Below, one piece after another: positions 14,449 to 19,779 of a stretch of 19,779 bases of DNA (positions within the stretch are counted from its first letter, which is position 1; each line of letters begins with the position of its first letter). The DNA comes from Cloacibacterium caeni_C. GTDB lineage: Bacteria > Bacteroidota > Bacteroidia > Flavobacteriales > Weeksellaceae. A program made the position numbers and the translations under genes. The stretch lies in NCBI GenBank assembly GCA_002422665.1, contig DITA01000054.1, forward strand, positions 1 to 19,779, given 5' to 3'. The notes beneath the pieces were generated by a model, which saw only the letters and a list, made by a program, of their open reading frames with translations, was not told the DNA's origin and did no database searches.

Positions 14449-14469
14449 GAACACGCAAAAAGCGTGTTC
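14449..14469 (-). terminator. Hairpin between clc and DAHP synthase gene (terminator or leader hairpin)
   Basis: A perfect 8-bp stem, GAACACGC with GCGTGTTC, and a 5-base TTTTT loop on the minus strand, then TGTATTTT. The tail is only moderately T-rich. It may end the clc transcript. Because a TATATTTG box lies upstream (14504-14497), it could alternatively sit in the leader of the DAHP synthase mRNA as an attenuator. Its stem shares the ACACGC core with the terminator on the other side of the same gene. Confidence 0.6.
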
Positions 14470-14496
14470 AATTATGTTCTTTTTTGAATTTTTTTT

Positions 14497-14504
14497 CAAA
14501 TATA
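14497..14504 (-). promoter_or_regulatory. -7 element (TATATTTG) upstream of DAHP synthase gene
   Basis: A perfect TAnnTTTG on the minus strand, 82 bases before the ATG at 14415. No -33 TTTG at proper spacing is obvious. If used, the leader RNA would include the hairpin at 14469-14449. Confidence 0.45.
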
Positions 14505-14525
14505 GAAAATTACGACTATTTGTTT

Positions 14526-15935
14526 TTATTTTTTTTCAATATTTTCTTGATTCAGAGCCTTTTCGATATATTTTTCTTTCAGAACATCATAAAAAGCTCT
14601 CTTGGTTACAAAATTACAAACCAAAGAAGCGAGAACTGCTCCTAACAGTAGAAAAAAGATGATACTATGTCTGTCTGTCATTTCAAATATAATAATTGCG
14701 GAGGTAAATGGTGCTCTGGTAACACCTGTAAGAAAAGCTGTCATCCCAATTAAAATCAATAAATTAGCATTATCTCCTGTTAATTGTAGCAATTGAGCAA
14801 TTAACGCTCCAAAACTTGCTCCAGAACTTAATGAAGGGGCAAAAACGCCTCCTGCTCCACCAAAACTGAAAGTAGCAATTAAACCATTCATTCTCAAAAA
14901 CGGTAAATACCATTCTACCGATTTATATGAGGTAAAAAGCAATCTTTCCATTAATTCTTTACCAGAACCCATAACTTCAGTTCCGAAAAAATAGATGAAA
15001 GTTGCTACAAAAAATCCACAGAAAAAAACGATAAAAACTTGTTGATAATTTTTCTTAAATCTCTCAAAAAAACTCATCAATGCAATGATGATGCTACACA
15101 TTTTACTTCCAAAATATCCAGCGACAATAGCCGTAATAAAAATTCCTACAAAAACCATCCAACCAGAGTAATTGGTTTTAGGATAACCTAGATACAAGTA
15201 ACTGCCACCAAAACCTTGCGCAGTGAGACCAGCGATGATAACTGCTACAAAAAGTGGAGATTTAATATACTTAATATGAGTTTTGGCTAATTCTTCAATC
15301 GCAAAGATAATTCCGCCAAGTGGTGTGTTAAAAGCTGCAGCTAAACCAGAAGCAGCTCCCGCAATCATTACATTTTTTTCAGAAATTGGAACCCACCATT
15401 TTGGCAATCTTTTATGAATTTCCACAAAAATAGAACCCGCAATTTGTATGGTTGGCCCTTCTCTTCCTGCAATTCCTCCACCAAAAACTTTTACAGCACT
15501 TGCTAAAATTTTGATGATGATTATTCTTAAACTCAGAAATCTTTTAACAAGATGATGTGTATTTGGTTTTGACAATTCTACTGAAGCCATGACTTGCGGA
15601 ATTCCGCTTCCTGCAGAATATTTAGCAAAAGTTCTGACAAAAAACCAAGAAATGAAAAAACTCAAAGGCGTGATAATGAAAATATATAATTTATTCTGAT
15701 GAAAAATTTCGTGAGACCATTTTTCTGAAAAGGTGAATATTTTACTGTACAAGAAAGCCACAAATCCAGTGATAAAAGATGCCAATAAAAAAGGTAAAAA
15801 CTGTAAAAATTGCTTTTTGAGAGTAGAATTGGCATAAGTGGTTCTTTGGTATACGTTTTTAAAATAAGAAATTAGATTTCTTACAATAAAATTTTTCCGA
15901 ATGGGAACCAGCAATCTTTTGTAATGAAAATTCAT
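14526..15935 (-). CDS. ClC-family chloride transporter, probable Cl-/H+ antiporter
   Basis: A 469-residue integral membrane protein with the three ClC selectivity signatures: GSGIP (109-113), GREGP (157-161, gating glutamate Glu159) and GGVFAP (362-367). FAIEELAKTHIKY carries Glu214-Glu215, matching the internal 'proton glutamate' region of E. coli ClcA, which favours a Cl-/H+ exchanger over a passive channel. No C-terminal CBS domains are present; the protein ends soon after the last membrane helix. It is the third gene of the dnaX-DUF389-clc run, 35 bases after DUF389. Pairing with another membrane protein of unknown function may indicate a shared ion or pH role, but that is inference. Confidence 0.92.
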   Translation of the reverse strand: MNFHYKRLLVPIRKNFIVRNLISYFKNVYQRTTYANSTLKKQFLQFLPFLLASFITGFVAFLYSKIFTFSEKWSHEIFHQNKLYIFIITPLSFFISWFFVRTFAKYSAGSGIPQVMASVELSKPNTHHLVKRFLSLRIIIIKILASAVKVFGGGIAGREGPTIQIAGSIFVEIHKRLPKWWVPISEKNVMIAGAASGLAAAFNTPLGGIIFAIEELAKTHIKYIKSPLFVAVIIAGLTAQGFGGSYLYLGYPKTNYSGWMVFVGIFITAIVAGYFGSKMCSIIIALMSFFERFKKNYQQVFIVFFCGFFVATFIYFFGTEVMGSGKELMERLLFTSYKSVEWYLPFLRMNGLIATFSFGGAGGVFAPSLSSGASFGALIAQLLQLTGDNANLLILIGMTAFLTGVTRAPFTSAIIIFEMTDRHSIIFFLLLGAVLASLVCNFVTKRAFYDVLKEKYIEKALNQENIEKK

Positions 15936-15970
15936 TGAATATTTTTTTACATGATTTGAAGCTTTAAAAT

Positions 15971-17245
15971 TTATTTATAAACTTCTACATTTGATTTATT
16001 GAGCCTTTTCTCAATCCAGTTTTTCAGTTTTATTTGGTCTTCATCTGTAAGATTTTCTGATGCTTTATAAATAAGTACAGGTTTTTCAACCAATGAATCA
16101 CCTTGTGCAAAACTGAGTTCAGAAACATTTATCGCATTGATATTTGGAAACAAAACTTGAGCTTCCTTAAGCAACTGCATATTATCTTCTAAAGATGAAG
16201 TTTGACTTTTTAAAGCCAATAATTCTTTATCTCTTTCAGAATTTTTATTGATTTCATTAAGAATATCTTCTTTTAAAACTTCTAAATTTTGATAATTATT
16301 CGCTTTAATAATAAGTTCGGTATTATTTAGACCAATTTCTGAAAGACTTTGGTTCATTTTTTTTATTTCATCTTGAGTAAAATTTCTCTTTAGGAAAGCT
16401 AATTCTATTTTTCGAGGATTGCTTAAAAAATTTATTTTTTTGTAAACCAAAGTATTACCTTTTTCTATAAATTCTTTTTCAATAAACTGGTCTGCTTTAA
16501 TCCTAAATTCCTGTTCTTTATATAATGAATAGGCAAAATAAATACTTGGCAAAAGAACCAGTAAAGAAAGTAGAGTTATCAAATTTTGCACTCTTTTTCT
16601 CTCCTTTAAATCTACAAATTTAACCGATGGATATTTAAGAAATTTAACAATCAAAAATGTAGAAATCCCTATAAAAACACAATTAATTGTATAAAGAAAT
16701 AATGCTCCAAAAAAGAACTTAAAATTACCTGTTGCCAAACCAAAACCTGCTGTACATAATGGTGGCATAAGAGCTGTAGCAATGGCAACCCCAGGAATAG
16801 GATTTCCTTTTTCCACTCTAGTTATTGCAATAACACCAGCTAAACCTCCAAAAAATGCAATAAGCACATCATAAATGTTGGGAGATGTTCTGGCTAATAA
16901 CTCAGATTGAGCTTCTTTGAAAGGACTAATATAAAAATAGATGGTGGAAACTAATAAACTCGCAATGGTAGCAATAAGCAAGTTTTTTAATGATTTTTTC
17001 AGTAATTCAAAATCAAAAACACCAAGTGCAAAACCAGCGCCTACAATAGGCCCCATCAAAGGAGAAATAAGCATGGCTCCAATCACCACTGCTGTAGAAT
17101 TTACATTAAGACCTACAGATGCTACAAGAATAGCAGCCATTAGAATCCATAAATTAGAACCAGAAAAAGAAATATTATCTTTTACGTTTTCTAAAACTTT
17201 TTGTTTGTTTTCTTCTCCTTTGTGTAAATCTAATAGTCTAATCAT
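15971..17245 (-). CDS. DUF389 membrane protein with coiled-coil C-terminal region
   Basis: A 424-residue protein. The N-terminal half is the DUF389 membrane domain with about six segments: WILMAAILVASVGLNVNSTAVVIGAMLISP (split around residue 50), LMGPIVGAGFALG, then AFFGGLAGVIA, PGVAIATALMPPLCTAGFGLATG and later helices to about residue 240. Function of DUF389 is unknown; the repeated GAMLISPLMGP and ATALMPPLC motifs suggest an internally duplicated transport-like core. Residues 245-424 are soluble and charged, with a likely coiled coil near 310-350. It begins 12 bases after the dnaX stop and is followed by the ClC gene, so it is probably co-transcribed with both. Confidence 0.87.
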   Translation of the reverse strand: MIRLLDLHKGEENKQKVLENVKDNISFSGSNLWILMAAILVASVGLNVNSTAVVIGAMLISPLMGPIVGAGFALGVFDFELLKKSLKNLLIATIASLLVSTIYFYISPFKEAQSELLARTSPNIYDVLIAFFGGLAGVIAITRVEKGNPIPGVAIATALMPPLCTAGFGLATGNFKFFFGALFLYTINCVFIGISTFLIVKFLKYPSVKFVDLKERKRVQNLITLLSLLVLLPSIYFAYSLYKEQEFRIKADQFIEKEFIEKGNTLVYKKINFLSNPRKIELAFLKRNFTQDEIKKMNQSLSEIGLNNTELIIKANNYQNLEVLKEDILNEINKNSERDKELLALKSQTSSLEDNMQLLKEAQVLFPNINAINVSELSFAQGDSLVEKPVLIYKASENLTDEDQIKLKNWIEKRLNKSNVEVYK

Positions 17246-17257
17246 GAAATGGAATTT

Positions 17258-17872
17258 TTAACTTAAATCTAACTTCATCAATTCATCTAAATCTTTTAAA
17301 ACAGGATTAATTTCTACATATTTTTGGAAAATATCTCTTTTCGTTTCTTGTTTTTTGATGAGTTTTTTGTCTTCTCGGTAAGAAACTTCTATTTTGTAGT
17401 TATTGACTTTTCTCTTGAAATGATTAAAAAATTGCGCTTGAATTTTCTCAAACTCAGTTTTCACCAAATCTGAAGGATATAAAATCTCCACTACATTTTC
17501 TTCCTTTTTATAAAGTTTTGCTGTATTTACGGCAAAATACGTGACTTGGTCTTTTATAAATAAATCATTTAGAAAAACTTGCCATTCTGTTTGTAAATCT
17601 TTTTCGGTGAAATGATGATCTGGTAAATCTTCTTCTTTTTTCTGAGGAGTGACAACTACTTCTTCTTCCTCTTTTTTATTGAGCGTAGCAAGAATACTAA
17701 ATTCTGAAACTATGGTTTTCTTAACAATTGGTTCAGTAATTTTTTGAACAGTTTTTGGAACAGATTCTTCTGTTTTTTTAGTTGACGGTAAAGTTTCTTG
17801 CGGTTTTTCTGGAACTACTTTTGGCTTTTCACTTTCCTTTTTACGAAATAGTGGCGCTAGAATTAAGAACTT
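17258..17872 (-). CDS. dnaX: dnaX, tau-specific C-terminal part read in the -1 frame
   Basis: From the A10 run onward the -1 frame is open for 204 codons to a TAA at 17258. I translated the whole stretch and found no stop. It begins K-F-L-I-L-A-P-L-F-R-K-K, passes through a Lys/Glu/Pro/Thr-rich linker of about 85 residues (KPKVVPEKPQETLPSTKK, NKKEEEEVVVTP), and ends in a compact domain (TEWQVFLNDLFIKDQVTYF, VEILYPSDLVKTEFEKIQ, NPVLKDLDELMKLDLS) like the C-termini of flavobacterial gamma/tau proteins. It has no ATG start of its own; GTG 17491 falls mid-domain. It is therefore the tau continuation of the upstream frame, giving a 563-residue product after slippage. In tau this region would bind polymerase and helicase. 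Confidence 0.85.
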   Translation of the reverse strand, partial: KFLILAPLFRKKESEKPKVVPEKPQETLPSTKKTEESVPKTVQKITEPIVKKTIVSEFSILATLNKKEEEEVVVTPQKKEEDLPDHHFTEKDLQTEWQVFLNDLFIKDQVTYFAVNTAKLYKKEENVVEILYPSDLVKTEFEKIQAQFFNHFKRKVNNYKIEVSYREDKKLIKKQETKRDIFQKYVEINPVLKDLDELMKLDLS

Positions 17873-18948
17873 TTTTTTTTATCATCACTTTTCGCAGCAG
17901 TAAGACTGGCCAACTGCATCAAAGAGATTTCTACCGTTAATCTTGGATTTTTAGAATTTTTGTAATTAATATCTGCGTGATTACAGATTTCTATAGCATC
18001 TATAAGTTGCTGAGCACTCCAGTTTTTACTCTGTTCAGAAAACTTCTGTTTCGTGTTCTCACCTACTTCTATTAGAGCAAGTGTAGAAGCATTTTGCGCC
18101 ATCATTAAATCACGGAAATGACTTCCCAATCCACCAATAAATAAATGTGGGTCAAAACCTTTTTTAACAATATCATTGAAAGCGGTAAGAATTCCCGGAA
18201 TGCTATTTTCTTTTGCTAAATCTACAATTTTCAAATATTGATCGTAATCTAGAATATTGAGAACTTCAGCTGCTTTAGCAAGTGTAATATTTTTTTGAGT
18301 AAAAGTGGTAAGTCTATCAAAGATAGAAAGTGCATCTCTCAGTGCTCCATCTGCTTTTTGAGCAATTAAAAACAATGCATCATCTTCATAATTTACGCCT
18401 TCTTTTTCGGCAATTTTTCTAAGATGTTCCTGTATATCTTCGATGGTGATTCTTTTGAAATCATAAATCTGACATCTTGATAAAATGGTAGGAATAATCT
18501 TATGTTTTTCTGTAGTTGCTAAAATAAAAATAGCATGAGCTGGTGGTTCTTCTAATGTTTTAAGAAAAGCATTAAATGCCGCTGTAGAAAGCATGTGAAC
18601 CTCGTCTATAATATAAATTTTATATTTCCCAACTTGTGGAGCAAAACGAACTTGGTCTGTTAAATCTCTAATATCATCTACTGAGTTATTAGAAGCAGCA
18701 TCTAATTCAAAGATATTATACGCAAATCCGTCTTCTGAGGTAGAACCATCTTTTTCGTTGATTTTTCTAGCCAAAATTCTAGCACAAGTAGTCTTTCCTA
18801 CACCTCTCGGTCCGCAGAAAAGCAACGCTTGAGCCAACTGACTATTTTCTATGGCGTGTTCTAAGGTATCTGTAACGTGAGATTGCCCTACAACAGTGTC
18901 AAACTCTTGCGGACGATATTTTCTTGCGGATACGATAAAATTTTCCAT
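17863..18948 (-). CDS. dnaX: DNA polymerase III gamma/tau subunit, zero-frame (gamma-like) product
   Basis: The clamp-loader ATPase that places the beta sliding clamp on DNA. The 361-residue zero-frame product contains AAA+ domains I-III: Walker A GPRGVGKT (46-53), Walker B IIDEVHML (113-120), sensor-1 ATTEKHK and the SRC motif (157-159) that supplies the arginine finger. The four-cysteine zinc module found after Walker A in E. coli DnaX is missing, replaced by a short linker (about residues 65-77). The frame ends D-D-K-K-K-S-S-stop, directly after domain III, at a run of ten A. The tau-specific remainder follows in the -1 frame. ATG 18948 is preceded by a TATTTTTG box only a few bases upstream. 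DUF389 and clc lie downstream in the same direction. Confidence 0.92.
   Translation of the reverse strand: MENFIVSARKYRPQEFDTVVGQSHVTDTLEHAIENSQLAQALLFCGPRGVGKTTCARILARKINEKDGSTSEDGFAYNIFELDAASNNSVDDIRDLTDQVRFAPQVGKYKIYIIDEVHMLSTAAFNAFLKTLEEPPAHAIFILATTEKHKIIPTILSRCQIYDFKRITIEDIQEHLRKIAEKEGVNYEDDALFLIAQKADGALRDALSIFDRLTTFTQKNITLAKAAEVLNILDYDQYLKIVDLAKENSIPGILTAFNDIVKKGFDPHLFIGGLGSHFRDLMMAQNASTLALIEVGENTKQKFSEQSKNWSAQQLIDAIEICNHADINYKNSKNPRLTVEISLMQLASLTAAKSDDKKKSS
17871..17880 (-). other. A10 slippage site in dnaX (probable programmed -1 frameshift)
   Basis: Ten consecutive A on the coding strand, read in frame zero as AAA AAA AAA AGT TCT TAA. A -1 shift on the run gives AAG TTC TTA and opens 204 codons of tau C-terminus. 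The run satisfies the X-XXY-YYZ form for ribosomal -1 slippage (A AAA AAA), and also resembles the A9 run where Thermus thermophilus dnaX undergoes transcriptional slippage. I see no Shine-Dalgarno-like stimulator upstream and no strong hairpin just downstream, which favours RNA-polymerase slippage. A miscalled A11 would produce a simple fused gene. Confidence 0.7.
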
Positions 18949-18952
18949 TGGT

Positions 18953-18960
18953 CAAAAATA
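18953..18960 (-). promoter_or_regulatory. -7-like element (TATTTTTG) just before dnaX
   Basis: A perfect TAnnTTTG ends five bases before the ATG at 18948, so transcription from it would start at or very near the start codon (leaderless mRNA). No -33 TTTG lies at 17-23 bases; the nearest is about 33 away. Treated as tentative. Confidence 0.35.
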
Positions 18961-19002
18961 GGGAAATAAATGAAATTTTAAAAATTAAAATGACAAAGTT
19001 TT

Positions 19003-19034
19003 TCAAAAAAAACCGCCGTAAAAAATACGACGGT
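19003..19034 (-). terminator. Terminator of membrane pyrophosphatase gene
   Basis: On the minus strand a 10-bp stem (19034-19025 with 19020-19011) with one G-U wobble and a TTTTT loop is followed by a long T-tract. The wobble becomes an A-C mismatch on the plus strand, so it works best for the minus-strand gene whose stop is at 19042. Confidence 0.87.
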
Positions 19035-19041
19035 TAGATTT

Positions 19042-19779
19042 TTATTTACAACATTGGAAATGTTCGGTTTCACAATTTTTTCCTTGAGTGGAGCATTCTT
19101 TCATACATTCAGTATTACAATTAGTCATAGAAACAGATTTCTTTTGTGAGGCAGAAATCATGGTTTCTATCTTATGTTGTCTGTCTTTTTCAATTTTATC
19201 GGCAAACATAGAAGCTAATGTAGGTGCGATTACCAAAGAAACAATTGACATTAACTTAATCAAAATATTCATTGAAGGTCCAGAAGTATCTTTGAACGGA
19301 TCTCCTACTGTATCACCTGTTACTGAAGCTTTGTGCATTTCAGAACCTTTATAATAAGTTTCTCCATTTACTTCAACTCCTTTTTCAAAAGATTTTTTTG
19401 CATTATCCCAAGCTCCACCAGCGTTATTTTGAAACATTCCTAGTAAAACTCCACTTGCAGTAGCTCCTGCTAAAAAGCCTCCTAAAACTTCAGGTCCCCA
19501 AATAAAACCAACTAATAATGGCGTAACAATAGCGATAGAACCTGGCAATAACATTTTTTTGATAGAAGCATCCGTAGAAATAGCAACGCATTTATCATAT
19601 TCTGGTTGCCCAGTTCCTTCTAAAATTCCTGGAATTTCTCTGAACTGTCTTCTTACTTCTTCTACCATTGCCATAGCAGCTTTTCCTACTGCATTAATAG
19701 CTAATGATGAGAAAATAAACGGAATCATTGCCCCAATAAAAAGCCCCGATAAAACATCTGCTTTATAAATATCAATACC
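19042..19779 (-). CDS. hppA: Membrane-bound proton/sodium-translocating pyrophosphatase, C-terminal part (cut by window edge)
   Basis: The reading frame is open through the right edge (GIDIYKADVLSGLFIGAM...), giving the last 245 residues. Membrane pyrophosphatases couple PPi hydrolysis to H+ or Na+ export. Family blocks seen are EYDKCVAISTDASIKKMLLPG, NNAGGAWDNAKK and HKASVTGDTVGDPFKDTSGPSMN, the last holding the conserved aspartates and lysines of the PPi-Mg site. The region that separates K+-dependent from K+-independent and H+ from Na+ types lies outside the window. Unusual features are a short insertion around VNGETYYKGSE, and a hydrophilic tail after the final membrane helix with six cysteines in the last 27 residues. 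A strong terminator follows. Confidence 0.94.
   Translation of the reverse strand, partial: GIDIYKADVLSGLFIGAMIPFIFSSLAINAVGKAAMAMVEEVRRQFREIPGILEGTGQPEYDKCVAISTDASIKKMLLPGSIAIVTPLLVGFIWGPEVLGGFLAGATASGVLLGMFQNNAGGAWDNAKKSFEKGVEVNGETYYKGSEMHKASVTGDTVGDPFKDTSGPSMNILIKLMSIVSLVIAPTLASMFADKIEKDRQHKIETMISASQKKSVSMTNCNTECMKECSTQGKNCETEHFQCCK

Noticed and set aside
14144..14662. A 172-codon plus-strand open frame crossing the DAHP synthase 5' end and the clc 3' end
   Set aside because: It is antisense to two well-supported genes, has no recognisable domain, and its composition looks like reverse-frame coding DNA.
17258..17491. Separate 77-residue gene starting at GTG 17491
   Set aside because: The same frame is open and coding-like back to the A10 run, so this is the end of the tau reading frame and not an independent gene.
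1..19779. tRNA, rRNA, riboswitch, prophage or insertion-sequence signals
   Set aside because: Reading through the intergenic gaps, all under about 130 bases, I found no cloverleaf, no rRNA-like block, no integrase or transposase, and no known riboswitch core.

Overview
This AT-rich window (A/T-heavy third positions and intergenic DNA) reads as ordinary chromosome of a Bacteroidota member, most likely a flavobacterium of the Weeksellaceae (Chryseobacterium / Cloacibacterium-like). The reasons are several perfect TAnnTTTG -7 boxes, mevalonate-pathway isoprenoid synthesis, a bacillithiol-associated YtxJ protein, a DUF4294 protein, and a DAHP synthase fused to a C-terminal chorismate mutase. The genus is an inference from family content, not from an rRNA gene; I saw no rRNA, tRNA, CRISPR array or complete mobile element.

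Layout. 1-328 (-): start of ilvE, cut by the window edge, with a promoter that diverges from mnmD. 412-1545 (+): mnmD and a Nudix hydrolase. 1537-3040 (-): a secreted DUF4294 protein followed by an exported S1/P1 nuclease. 3096-5639 (+): an M42 aminopeptidase with its own terminator, then the two-subunit 3-oxoacid CoA-transferase scoA-scoB, also with a terminator. 5681-7402 (-): a tight cluster of DUF1569 (DinB-clan), YtxJ, Crp/Fnr regulator and small GNAT. 7465-8457 (-): an RsuA/RluB-type pseudouridine synthase. 8585-9595 (+): aldose 1-epimerase. 9628-11518 (-): mevalonate kinase and a UbiA prenyltransferase. 11586-13263 (-): rsgA and an alpha/beta hydrolase, separated by two small palindromic hairpin repeats. 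13336-14415 (-): DAHP synthase/chorismate mutase, bracketed by similar hairpins. 14526-18948 (-): dnaX, a DUF389 membrane protein and a ClC-type chloride transporter. 19042-19779 (-): the C-terminal part of a membrane pyrophosphatase, cut by the window edge.

The most notable signal is in dnaX. The frame from the ATG ends right after the clamp-loader domains, at a run of exactly ten A residues on the coding strand. The tau-type linker and C-terminal domain continue uninterrupted in the -1 frame. This is the arrangement expected for programmed slippage yielding both gamma-like (361 aa) and tau (563 aa) products, although a one-base homopolymer sequencing error would look the same. Secondary points are a possible bacillithiol-linked operon, a six-cysteine tail on the pyrophosphatase, a promoter that overlaps the longest possible mnmD start, and several TTG/GTG starts.
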